Shown: positions 28,250-37,112 of the stretch, one piece after another
Layout of the letters: each line of letters begins with the position of its first letter
Numbering within the stretch: the first letter of the stretch is position 1
DNA from: Gaiellasilicea sp963811885
GTDB lineage: Bacteria; Actinomycetota; Thermoleophilia; Gaiellales; Gaiellaceae
DNA length: 64,000 nucleotides
Direction: 5' to 3'
Assembly: GCA_963811885.1 (NCBI GenBank)
Contig: CAWETB010000014.1
Span: 124,001-188,000, forward strand
Translations under genes and position numbers: made by a program
The notes under the pieces: generated by a model
Seen by the model: only the letters and a program-made list of their open reading frames with translations
The model's database searches: none
What the model was told of the DNA's origin: nothing

Positions 28250-28886
28250 ATGGAAGCACCGGAGACGCCGGCCGACTCGCCGCTGACGCTCGAGACGGCG
28301 ATGGCAGCGCCGCTCTACCGGAAGCTGATGGATCCCGAGCTCCGCCCCGGCGACCCTGCGTTCGCATTCGAGCTGCCCCGCCTCGACCCGAAGACGCACC
28401 GGCCGAGCGGGGAGCGCGTCCGGCTCGCCGACTTCGCGGGTGACCGCCCGGTCGCGCTGATCTTCGGCTCCTACACCTGACCGCCCTTCCGCCGCCAGTT
28501 GGGCGAGCTGGAGGAGCTCTACGACCGTCACGGCGCCGAGGTCGCGTTCTTCATCGTCTACATCCGCGAGGCGCACCCCGAGGACGGCTGGGTGCTCGCG
28601 GACAACCGGCGCGAGGAGATCGCGGTCGTCGACCCGGTGTCGATCGACGAGCGGGCGGCGGCCGCCGACGCGTGCGCGCTACGGCTCGCGACGCGGATCC
28701 CGATCCTGCTCGACGACGTCGACGACGCCGTTGCCTCCGCCTACGGCGGCTGGCCCGACCGGCTCTACCTGATCGGCCGCGACGGGACCGTCGCCTTCCA
28801 GGGCGAGGTCGGCCCCTTCGGCTTCAAGCCCGAGGAGCTCGCGCAGGCGATCGAGACGGAGCTCGGGCTCGTCCGCCGGCGCCTGA
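28250..28886 (+). CDS. iodothyronine deiodinase-family selenoprotein (in-frame UGA = Sec77)
   Basis: ATG 28250 opens a frame whose codon 77 is UGA (28478-28480) and which continues open after it. Around it the protein reads PVALIFGSYT-U-PPFRRQL, identical in pattern to the deiodinase active site (FGSxTUPPF). The conserved FIVYIREAHPEDGWVLADN, RIPILLDDVDDAVASAYG, PDRLYLIGRDGTVAFQGEVG and PFGFKPEEL follow in order, as in thioredoxin-fold T4_deiodinase proteins. True bacterial substrate is unknown; a selenol peroxidase/reductase is as likely as dehalogenation. In frame 0 no stop follows; TGA at 28884-28886 in the next frame is probably the real end after an indel. Confidence 0.88.
28478..28508 (+). 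promoter_or_regulatory. UGA codon with SECIS-like hairpin
   Basis: Ten bases after the UGA, GCCGCC (28491-28496) pairs with GGCGAGC (28502-28508; A28506 bulged) around the five-base loop AGTTG. The apical loop is 17-21 nt from the UGA, where bacterial SECIS loops lie. The stem is short but its single-base bulge and small G/U loop resemble known SelB-binding hairpins. Confidence 0.5.
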
Positions 28887-28892
28887 GCACGG

Positions 28893-29659
28893 TCAGCGGA
28901 CGAGACGCCAGACGAGCCAGTCGGCACGCGTGCGCGAGACGTAGAAGGCGGCGGCGCCGGCCGGATCGCCGACCGAACGCGTGGGAAGCGGACGGCGACG
29001 ACGATCGTCCGTCCTGCACGCGCGGCCGCAGCGGACGCGGGCGCTGTAGCCGAGCACGTTCCCCACCGCGGGGCCGGCGCTCGTCACCCGTGCGCCTTCG
29101 ACGTCCAGCGCTGGTGCGAGCTCGCTGTAGACACGGCGGACGAAGCGGAGCACGGCTTCCGTCGCGGCCGGAACGTCGGTCGGCGACCGGCAGCAGGCCG
29201 CGCGGGCAGGGGCCGAACGTGGGTGGCGACGGCGCACCGCCGATCCCCCAGACGCCGAGCTTGCCGGTGCTGCAGGAGACCCACCCCTTGCCGACCCGCT
29301 CGACGGCCCGCAGGTCATCGGCGCGCCGCCGGAGGAGGAACGTGAAGTTGCCGTCGCCGCCCTCTGGAACCGGAGCAGCCGAACGTGTACGTGCCGCGAT
29401 CCGACGGCGAGTAGGCGCGGAGGGTGTCCCGGCGTGCGGCAGCCTTGCCGAGGCGCTGCCCGGCTCGGTCGTTCGCGAAGTACCACACCCAGCCCTCGCC
29501 CTCGCGCGCGAACAGGTCATCGACTGCGGCGAGGTCGCCGCGGTTGAACGCACCGACGAATGCGTCTACGGCCGGCCGGGCCGAGCAGGTGGCGGCTGCG
29601 GCCGTGTGATCCGCGATCGCGAACGCCACAGCGGCCGCGGCGAGCGCTGCGAGCGTCAC
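28893..29659 (-). pseudogene. secreted protein of unknown function with NTF2/SnoaL-like N-terminus, at least three frameshifts
   Basis: GTG 29659 opens MTLAALAAAAVAFAIADH, a signal peptide, then RPAVDAFVGAFNRGDLAAVDDLFAR, the start of an NTF2-like fold. Across one-base shifts it continues VHVRLLRFQR, GDGNFTFLLRRRADDLRAV, GKGWVSCSTGKLGVWGIG, AVLRFVRRVYSELAPALDV and VGDPAGAAAFYVSRTRADW to a stop at 28893. The segments align in order without loss, so this may be one intact protein of about 255 residues seen through sequence errors. It is convergent with the deiodinase-like gene. Confidence 0.5.
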
Positions 29660-29668
29660 CCGCAGCTC

Positions 29669-30874
29669 CTAGTCGAAGCGGTAGACCCGTCCGCGAACTC
29701 CTTGAGGATGCGGCGGCTGACGACCATCCGGTGCACCTCGTCCGGGCCGTCGTAGATCCGGGCGGCGCGGGCCTGCGCGACATGAACGCGAGCGGCGTCT
29801 CGTCGGTGAGCCCGCGGGCGCCGTGCACCTGGATCGCCCGGTCGATCACGTCGTTCAGCATCTGGGCCGCGTAGAACTTGATCAGCGAGACCTCGACCCT
29901 GGCCTCGCCGCCCTCGTCGAGCTTGCCCGCCGCGTCGAGCGTCAGCAGCCGGCAGGCCTGGATCTCGGCTGCCGAGTCGGCGATCCAGTTCTGGACGGTC
30001 TGCTTCTCGGCCAGCGGGCCGCCGAACGCCTCGCGCTCGAGCGCGTAGCGGCACATCAGCTCGAACGCCCGCTGCATCTGCCCGAGCCAGCGCATGACGT
30101 GGTGGATCCGCCCCGGCCCGAGCCGCTTCTGGGCGATCCGGAAGCCGTCGCCCGGCTCGCCGAGGACGTTGTCGCGCGGGGACGCGGACGTCGGTGTAGC
30201 GCACCTCGCAGTGGGTCGACCAGCCGCGGCCCGCGATGCCCCATAACCGGGATCGGGCGGATCAGCTCGTAGCCGGGCGTGTCGGCCGGCACGAGGATCT
30301 GGCTCATCCGCTGGTGCGGCGGCGCGTCCGGATCGGTCACGGCCATCACGATCCCGAACGCCGCGCCCTCGGCGGAGGAGGAGAACCACTTGTGCCCGTT
30401 GATCACCCACTCGTCGCCGTCGAGCACGCGCCGTCGTGCGGAGCCCGGTCGGGTCGGCGCCGGAGACGTCGGGCTCGGTCATCGAGAAGAACGACGCGCG
30501 GTCTCCCCTCGACGAGCGGCTTCAGGAAGCGCTCCTTCTGCTCCTCGGTGCCGAACATGTGCAGGATCTCGCCGTTGCCGGCGTCGGGCGCCTGGCAGTT
30601 GAAGACCAGCTGCGCCCACATGCTCCGGCCGATCTCCTCGTTCAGGAGCGCGTACTCCATGAACCCGGAACCGCTGCCGCCCGCCTCCGGGCGGCAGGTG
30701 CGGCGCCCAGATCCCGGCGTCCTTCGCCTTCGCCCGCAGCTCCGCGATCAGCGCGTCGGAGGACTCGTCCTCGCGCGCCAGCGCCGCCTCGTTCGGATAG
30801 ACGTGCTCCTCCATGAACGCGCGCACCTCGGCGCGCCGCTCCTTCACCTCTGGCTTGAACATGAGGTCGGCCAT
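29669..30874 (-). pseudogene. acyl-CoA dehydrogenase broken by about six frameshifts
   Basis: Fragments in order are MADLMFKPEVKERRAEVRAF, NCQAPDAGNGEILHMFGTEE, GDEWVINGHKWFSSSAEGAA, GYELIRPIPVMGHRG, VLGEPGDGFRIAQKRLGPGR, RYALEREAFGGPLAEKQ, VHGARGLTDETPLAF and ARIYDGPDEVHRMVVSRRIL, ending VYRFD at TAG 29669. The order, the FAD-contact residues and the length (about 400) are those of an ACAD10/11-like acyl-CoA dehydrogenase. Every break is repairable by one base, so either the sequence is poor here or the gene has recently decayed. ATG 30874 is 16 bp from the divergent oxidase gene. Confidence 0.8.
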
Positions 30875-30890
30875 CAGCGAGAGTCTGCAC

Positions 30891-32036
30891 GTGTTGGAGC
30901 CGGGAAGCCAGGTCCAGAACGCGATCTACCTCGCCGGCGGCGCCGAGTGGCCGGTCTCGCCCGAGGACTGGGAGGCGGGCGCCCGCGAGACGCTGGAGCA
31001 GGGGCCGTTCGACTACGTGGCCGGCGGAGCCGGCTCGGAGGCGACGGTCCGGGCCAACCGCGAGGCGTTCGAGCGACGCCGCCTGCGGCCGCGGATGCTC
31101 ACCGGCAACGCCGAACGCGATCTCTCGGTCGAGGTGCTCGGGCTGCGCTCGCCGGCGCCCTTCCTGCTCGGCCCGGTCGGCGTGCTCTCGATCGTGCATC
31201 CCGAGGCCGAGCTCGGCGTCGCGCGCGCCTCGAAGGCGACCGGCGTGCCGATGGTGCTCTCGAGCGCAGCGTCGACATCGCTCGAGGACGTCGCCGCGGA
31301 GCTCGGCGAGTCCCAGCGCTGGTTCCAGCTCTACTGGTGGGGCGACCGCGAGCTGGCGGGCAGCCTCGTCGACCGCGCCGGCGCGGCGGGCTACGGCGCG
31401 ATCGTGGTCACGCTCGACACGCTGACGCTCGGCTGGCGCGACCGCGACCTGCGGAACGGCTACCTCCCCTTCCTCGGCGGCGAAGGGCTGGCGCAGTTCT
31501 TCAGCGACCCCCTCTTCCGCGAGCGGCTGGACGCGCCGCCCGAGGAGGACCTGCAGACGGCGTCGCTGATGGCGCTCGCCGCGTTCCCGAATCTCGCCCT
31601 CACCTGGAGCGACCTGGCGTGGCTGCGCGAGCGGACCGAGCTGCCGGTCGTGCTCAAGGGGATCCTCACGGCCGAGGATGCCCGGCTCGCACTCGACCAC
31701 GGCGTCGACGGGATCGTCGTCTCCAACCACGGCGGCCGGCAGGTCGACGGCGCGGTCGCCTCGCTCGACGCGCTCGTCGAGGTGCGCGACGAGGTCGGCA
31801 CTGACGCGGCGGTGCTGATGGACGGCGGCATCCGCCGCGGCTCGGACATCGTCAAGGCGCTGGCGCTCGGCGCCGACGCCGTCCTGCTCGGCCGGCTCTA
31901 CGCCTACGGCCTCGCGGTCGGCGGCGCGGCCGGGGTCGAAGCCGTGATCCGGCAGCTCGCGGCCGAGCTCGACCTGACGATGGCGCTCGCGGGCGCCCGC
32001 TCCGTCCGGGAGCTCGACCGCACCGCTGTCACCTGA
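30891..32036 (+). CDS. FMN-dependent alpha-hydroxy acid oxidase (lactate 2-monooxygenase-like)
   Basis: The protein oxidises an L-2-hydroxy acid with FMN in a TIM barrel. It starts VLEPGSQVQNAIYLAGG and carries PFDYVAGGAGSE, FLLGPVGVLSIVHPEAE, RWFQLYWWGDRE, the substrate/FMN lysine region LPVVLKGILTAEDA, and the catalytic SNHGGRQVDG (His/Arg pair), then DGGIRRGSDIVKALALGADA. The N-terminus resembles lactate 2-monooxygenases more than glycolate oxidases. GTG 30891 was preferred over in-frame ATGs upstream, which would overlap the divergent gene. Confidence 0.88.
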   Translation: MLEPGSQVQNAIYLAGGAEWPVSPEDWEAGARETLEQGPFDYVAGGAGSEATVRANREAFERRRLRPRMLTGNAERDLSVEVLGLRSPAPFLLGPVGVLSIVHPEAELGVARASKATGVPMVLSSAASTSLEDVAAELGESQRWFQLYWWGDRELAGSLVDRAGAAGYGAIVVTLDTLTLGWRDRDLRNGYLPFLGGEGLAQFFSDPLFRERLDAPPEEDLQTASLMALAAFPNLALTWSDLAWLRERTELPVVLKGILTAEDARLALDHGVDGIVVSNHGGRQVDGAVASLDALVEVRDEVGTDAAVLMDGGIRRGSDIVKALALGADAVLLGRLYAYGLAVGGAAGVEAVIRQLAAELDLTMALAGARSVRELDRTAVT

Positions 32037-32052
32037 CGATAGGCTCGGCCGG

Positions 32053-33135
32053 GTGGGGGATCTCTTCCGAAGGCTCGGGGTGCCGACAGCGCTCGCCACG
32101 ATCGCGCTCGTCCTCGCGCCAGGCGGCGCGGGCTCGCAGTCGGCGACGGTGAAGGTCGCGTTCCTCCAGGGCGAACAGGTCGTCTACGTCAACCGCAGCG
32201 GCTCGACGCTCCGCCAGGCGGTCACAGCGCTGCTCGCCGGCCCGACGGCTGCGGAGCGCAAGCGCGAGATCGCAAGCGCGGTCCCCGCCGGAACGCCGCT
32301 CCGTGCCGTCTCGGTCGCGAACGGGGTCGCGACCGTCGACCTCGGCGAGCGGTTCGCCACCGGGACGAAGGCCGCGAGCCTCTCGGCCCGCGTGACGCAG
32401 CTCGTGCTGACCGCGACCTCCGTCCCGGGTGTGAAGTCGGTCCGCCTGCTCGTCAAGGGCGGCACCCCGCTCGGGCTCTTCCCCGGCTACGTCACCTCGG
32501 GGCCGATCGCGCTTCGGGACGCAACGAGGCCGGACGTGCCGCCGCCCGGCCCGCCTGCGCCCGGCCCGCCGACCGATCCGACGGCGGCCGTGCGTGCGCT
32601 CCAGCAGCGGCTCGCCGATCTCTCGTTCCTGCCTGCCGAGGCGGTCGACGGCAAGGCCGGAGAGCAGACGCGGTTCGCCGTGATCGCGTTCCAGAAGTGG
32701 CAGGGGCTCGGCCGCGACGGCGTCGCCGGCCCCGCGACGCAGGCGGCGCTCGCGACTGCGACGCGCCCGACGCCGAGAACGCCGGGCGCCGGGAGCCGCT
32801 TCGAGGTGCTGCTCGACCGCCAGCTCACGCTCTACATCGAGAACGGCAGCGTCGTCCGCACGCTGCACGTCTCCTCGGGAGCGAAGGGATTCGAGACGCC
32901 GGTCGGCCGCTTCAGCGTCTTCCGCAAGGAAGTGAACTCCTGGTCGGTCCCGTACAAGGTGTGGCTGCCGTGGGCGAGCTACTTCGTCGGCGGCGTCGCC
33001 TTCCACGAGTCGCCCGACGTGCCGACGCAAGCCGCCTCGCACGGCTGCGTCCGGGTGCCTCCGTACGACGCGAAGTGGGTCTACGACCACGCCCCGAACG
33101 GCACGCCGGTCACCGTGCTCGGGAGCTCTCGATGA
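32053..33135 (+). CDS. secreted L,D-transpeptidase with GerMN and peptidoglycan-binding domains
   Basis: A signal peptide (GVPTALATIALVLAPGGAGS) precedes a GerMN/sporulation-lipoprotein-like domain (residues 30-150), a proline-rich linker (PPPGPPAPGPP), a PG_binding_1 repeat (VRALQQRLADLSFLPAEAVDG) and a C-terminal YkuD domain. The YkuD catalytic motif is complete: HESPDVPTQAASHGCVRVP with SHGC cysteine. Such enzymes make 3-3 cross-links in peptidoglycan. GTG 32053 starts the gene; its stop overlaps the next ATG. Confidence 0.92.
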   Translation: MGDLFRRLGVPTALATIALVLAPGGAGSQSATVKVAFLQGEQVVYVNRSGSTLRQAVTALLAGPTAAERKREIASAVPAGTPLRAVSVANGVATVDLGERFATGTKAASLSARVTQLVLTATSVPGVKSVRLLVKGGTPLGLFPGYVTSGPIALRDATRPDVPPPGPPAPGPPTDPTAAVRALQQRLADLSFLPAEAVDGKAGEQTRFAVIAFQKWQGLGRDGVAGPATQAALATATRPTPRTPGAGSRFEVLLDRQLTLYIENGSVVRTLHVSSGAKGFETPVGRFSVFRKEVNSWSVPYKVWLPWASYFVGGVAFHESPDVPTQAASHGCVRVPPYDAKWVYDHAPNGTPVTVLGSSR

Positions 33136-33932
33136 GAGCCGCTGCGACCACCGCGTTGCTCGCGCTCGCGCTTGCGCTCCCCGCCGCTGCGGCGGCGCCG
33201 CCACCGACGCAGAACCCGGACGAGCTCGTCGTCGGCGTCTCGATGCCGGTGACGGGCTTGCAGGTGGGCGCCGTCCGCGGGCGAACCGTCGTGCTCGCGA
33301 AGGGGCTCGAGATCGACCTCGCCCGGGCGCTCGCCAAGCGGCTCGGCGTGCCGAGGGTCCGCTTCGTCAACGAGCCGTTCTTCTCGACACTCGTCAGCGG
33401 CCGTCCGGCCGACTGGGATCTCGCGCTCGCCGCGATCACGATCACGCCGGAACGCGCCCGCCGGGTCGACTTCTCCACGCCCTACCTCGCGGGGGATCAG
33501 GCCGTGCTGATGCGCAAGGGCCTCGCTCCCGTGCCGACCTCGATCGCGGGGCTCCGCGGCCTCCAGCTCTGCGGCGAACGGGCGACGACGGGTGCCCGTG
33601 CGATCGTCGAGCGGATCAAGCCGACGAAGAAGCCGCGGCTGGTCGCCAATCCGTCCCAGCTCACGTACGACCTCTACAACGACCGGTGCGACGCGATCGT
33701 CTTCGACACGGCCGCGCTCGGGGCGGCGCGGGCGGCGGCGCCGGAGCGGTACGGACCGTTCGCGGGGCGGATCGACACCCGTGAGAGCTACGGCGCGGCG
33801 TTCCCGAAGGGGAGTCTGCTGCGACCGAGCGTGAACGCGGCCCTGAGCGCGCTGATTCGCGACGGCACAGTGGCGCGGCTCCAGAAGCGCTGGCTCTCCG
33901 CCGACGTGGCGAAGCTCCGCGTGCTCCGCTAG
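33132..33932 (+). CDS. extracellular solute-binding protein, family 3
   Basis: ATG 33132 overlaps the preceding stop (ATGA). A signal peptide (RAAATTALLALALALPAAAA) leads into DELVVGVSMPVTGLQVG, then GLEIDLARALAKRLGVPRVRF, DWDLALAAITITPERARRVDF and YLAGDQAVLMRKG, the SBP_bac_3 pattern of polar amino-acid binding proteins. The 266 residues have no visible lipobox. No permease or ATPase gene adjoins it, so it may serve a distant transporter or act as a wall-associated sensor. Confidence 0.87.
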   Translation: MRAAATTALLALALALPAAAAAPPPTQNPDELVVGVSMPVTGLQVGAVRGRTVVLAKGLEIDLARALAKRLGVPRVRFVNEPFFSTLVSGRPADWDLALAAITITPERARRVDFSTPYLAGDQAVLMRKGLAPVPTSIAGLRGLQLCGERATTGARAIVERIKPTKKPRLVANPSQLTYDLYNDRCDAIVFDTAALGAARAAAPERYGPFAGRIDTRESYGAAFPKGSLLRPSVNAALSALIRDGTVARLQKRWLSADVAKLRVLR

Positions 33933-33946
33933 CGGCTGCGGCGCCG

Positions 33947-34188
33947 TTACTCGATCCGGCGCTTCCGGATGTCCGTGCACGAGCCGCGATCGGGAGTGCT
34001 GCTTGAGCGCCAGCGATTCACTCAGCGCAGCGCCGAACGTGTGGCCCACGGCGACGTTAGGGGCTGCGGCGCTCGCAACGTCGGACTTGCCGAGCGCGTC
34101 GGATGGGACGTACCCCGCGCCGAACGCGCCGGCGACGACGACTGCTCCGAACGCAACGGCTGCCCGCGTGATGCTGATCGTCGTTCAC
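33947..34188 (-). CDS. small secreted protein of unknown function, two probable frameshifts
   Basis: This fills most of the otherwise empty 33933-34302 stretch. GTG 34188 has AGGAGG five bases upstream, a clear ribosome-binding site. One base later the frame reads ISITRAAVAFGAVVVAGAFG, a membrane or signal segment, then GYVPSDALGKSDVASAAAPN and GHTFGAALSESLAL, and after another shift STPDRGSCTDIRKRRIE to TAA at 33947. About 80 residues. I do not recognise a family; the ribosome-binding site and hydrophobic N-terminus are the main support. Confidence 0.4.
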
Positions 34189-34282
34189 TGCGTCCTCCTC
34201 TTGATCGACTCGCTCGATCCGACGCTAGGGAGTCGGCTGCGGGCACACATCAGGGGACGCCACTAGGTTTTGGCGCAACACA

Positions 34283-34288
34283 GGCCTA
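34283..34288 (+). promoter_or_regulatory. -10-like element before the LuxR-type regulator
   Basis: TACGAT occurs about 14 bp before the ATG at 34303, the same hexamer as before rpsT and carH. The -35 is unclear. Confidence 0.3.
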
Positions 34289-34302
34289 CGATTCGGTGAG
34301 GC

Positions 34303-37103
34303 ATGCCGCCGCTCGTCGGACGCGACCCGGAGCTCGCGACGATCGACCGGTTCCTTCGGTCGGTCGGCGAGGGGTATCAGGCGGTCGTGTTCCGGGGCGG
34401 CGCCGGCTACGGCAAGTCCGCGCTGCTCGAGGAGACGGTCGTGCGGGCGCGGGCCGCAGGCTTCCGAGCGCTCACCGCCCGCCCGGCGGAGACCGAGGCC
34501 GAGCTTCCATTCGGCGTCCTCGCCGAGCTGCTCGAGCCGGTCGGGATGTCGGAGCTCGACCTGCCCGCCCCCCAGGCGCGCGCGCTCGAACGTCGCACTG
34601 CGCAGGGTCGACCCCGACGAGGCACGTCCCGTCGACCCGCTCGGGCTCAGCCTCGCGGTGGTCGCGGCGCTCCGCGAGCTGGCGAACGGACGAGCCGCTG
34701 CTCGTCGCCCTCGACGACCTGCAGTGGTGCGACCCGCCGTCACTGCGCACGCTCGAGTTCGCGCTCCGGCGCGTCGAGTCCGAGCAGATCGGCCTCGCGG
34801 CCGGGCTTCGGTCGGGAGACGGAGCCGGAGATCCAGGTGCCCGGCGGCGAACGGGCACCTCACCGCCGTCGAGGTCGGGCCGCTCGACGCGGCAGGCGTT
34901 CGAGACCGTCGTGCGTCGCGGCAATCGACTTCCGAGACCGGTGCTTCGGCAGCTCTACGTGGCGTGCGACGGCAATCCGCTGTTCGGCAAGGAGGTGGCG
35001 GCGCTGCTCGCCGAGCACGGGCTCCCCGACGACCCGGCCGCACTGATTCCGGTTCCACCGTCCGCCTCCGACGCAATCGGCCAGCGCGTCGCGAAGCTCG
35101 GCCTCGGCACGCGCGACGTCCTCCTCGGCGCAGCGGCCCTCCCCCGCCCGACCGTCGACGTCCTGTTGGCGGCGTACGGGGAGCAGAGGCTCGAGGACGC
35201 GCTCGCGGAGGCGGCTGCAGCCGGGATCGTGGTCGTCGACCGCGAGCGAGTCCGCTTCTCCCATCCACTCGTCGCCGCGGCGGTCTACGAGGCCGCCACG
35301 CCGGCTCGTCGTCGCGCCGCGCACGCGGCGCTCGCACGGGCGCTCGACCGCCCGGAGGAACGGGCGCCGCATCTCGCGCTTGCCACCACCCGAGCCAGCG
35401 CCGCCGTCGCAGCGGAGCTCGAGGCGGCCGCCGCGGCCGCGAAGGCGCGCGGCGCACTCGACGCCGCCGGCCGGCTGCTGGAGCAGGCGGCGACGATCAC
35501 GCCGGCCCGCGACAGCGCCGCGCGAAGGCGTCGAGGCCTGGAGGCCGCACGCTTCCACCTCGCGGCGGGCGACACCGAGCGCGCCCGCAGCCTGCTCGAC
35601 CGGCTGCTCCAGCTCTCACAGTCCCGGTGAGGAGCGCGGCGGAGGTCCTGCTCGAGCTGGCGCTCGCCGGCGGAAGCTACTCGCAGCGGGGACTCGGACT
35701 ACGCCTACGCCGCACTCGAGCAGGCGCAGCAGAGCCCCGCGCTCGCGAGTTCGCATCCACTATTGCCTCGATGGGAGCTTCACGTCAGCTGCCGGCGAGG
35801 CCGAGCTGCTCCGCCGAACACGGGCGCGCCGCGCTCACGATCGCCGAGACGCTCGGCGACGAGGCTACGCTCGCGGCGACAGCCGCCTGCGTGGTATTCG
35901 ACGACTTCATCGCGCGGCAGGCCCGCTCGGCCTGGACGAGCTCGAGCGGTCCGTCGAGGTCGAACGCCGAGTCGGCAGATCGTCGATTACGAGCGACGGT
36001 GGACCGAGACGGCATGCTGGCCAACGTCCTGCGGCGGAGTCGGTCAGTACGACCGCTCGCGGGAGCTCTGCCTCGAGGTGCTGCACGACGCCGTCGAGCG
36101 AGGCGACGAGCGGGAGCGGACGTCGACGCTCGGCGTTGCTGGCGGACGTCGAAACCGACGCAGGGAACCTCCTGCTCGCGCGCGAGTACGCGGCCGAGCC
36201 CGCCGAGCTCGGAGAGCAGCAGGACGACACGGACGAATCGGATGTACGGCCTGCTTGGGAGGCGCCACGGTGCTGCGCGCTTCTCGGCGAGCTGGAGGAG
36301 GCCGAGAGCGCTTGCGCGCGCCGGGCAGGAGCTCGCCCTCTCGCCGGTGCTCGAACCATGGCTGGCGTGGGGCGATCACGCGCTCGGCCTGGTCGCGCTC
36401 GACCGCGGCGACGCCTGCCGCGGCGCTGGAGCACTTCGAGCGATTCCGAGCGGCGCAACGACGCGGCCGGCTTGATCGATCCGGTCTGCAGACAGCCGCC
36501 CAACGGGATCGAGGCGCTGATCGCGCTCGGACGTCTTGGACGGACGCCGCCGCACGGATCGCAGAGTACGAAGCAGCCGATGCTGGCTCGAGCGCCACGT
36601 GCGCGTTCTGGCGCTGGTCGCGCCGCTACAGCGGGCTCGATCGCCTCGCTCCGCGGCGAGCACGAGCACGCCGAAGCGGAGTTCGGCCGCTCGCTCGAGC
36701 TGCAGGAGCGGGCGCCGAGCCCGTACGAGCGCGCGCGCACGCTGATGGCGCTCGCGACGGCGCGCCGGCGGCGGCGACGGCGCGGCGACGCGCGGCGGGC
36801 GCTCGAGGAGGCGGTCGTGCTCTTCGAGCAGTCAGGCGCCGTCGTCTGGGCCGACCGGGCGCGCGCCGACATCGCCGCGCTCGGGCTGCGACGTGAGTCC
36901 CGGCCGACGAGCTGACGCCGATGGAGGACCGCGTCGCCCGCGCCGTTGCCGACGGGGCCACGAATCGCGAGGCCGCCGCATCGCTCTTCCTCTCGGAGCG
37001 GACGATCGAGTTCCACCTCCGCAACGTCTACCGCAAGCTCGAGCTGCACTCACGTGCCGAGCTCGCCGCCGTCCTCTCCCGCGGCATGCCCACAGCGGTT
37101 TAA
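34303..37103 (+). pseudogene. LuxR-family ATPase (LAL-type) transcription regulator, broken by many frameshifts
   Basis: The start MPPLVGRDPELATIDRFLRS and Walker A FRGGAGYGKSALLEE, then Walker B LLVALDDLQWCDPPSLRTLE, belong to the AAA/NB-ARC part of large LuxR-type (LAL) regulators. Alpha-helical TPR-like segments follow in alternating frames (DAAGRLLEQAATITPARDS, EHEHAEAEFGRSLELQERA, DARRALEEAVVLFEQSGAV). The C-terminal LuxR helix-turn-helix is whole: VADGATNREAAASLFLSERT, then EFHLRNVYRKL, to the stop at 37103. At least ten single-base breaks separate these. Reassembled length, about 930 residues, is normal. The target regulon is unknown; the beta-oxidation genes start 10 bp downstream. 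Confidence 0.82.
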
Positions 37104-37112
37104 AGTCGTCAT

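Noticed and set aside
19143..28480. UGA read as tryptophan (alternative genetic code)
   Set aside because: TGG is used for Trp everywhere and TGA is the stop at many 4-bp gene overlaps in this window, so a reassigned code would fuse neighbouring genes.
28887..29755. Read-through of the deiodinase-like frame to 29755
   Set aside because: After about residue 210 the sequence turns into arginine/serine-rich low-complexity antisense to another gene, and the family ends at PFGFKPEEL plus a short tail.
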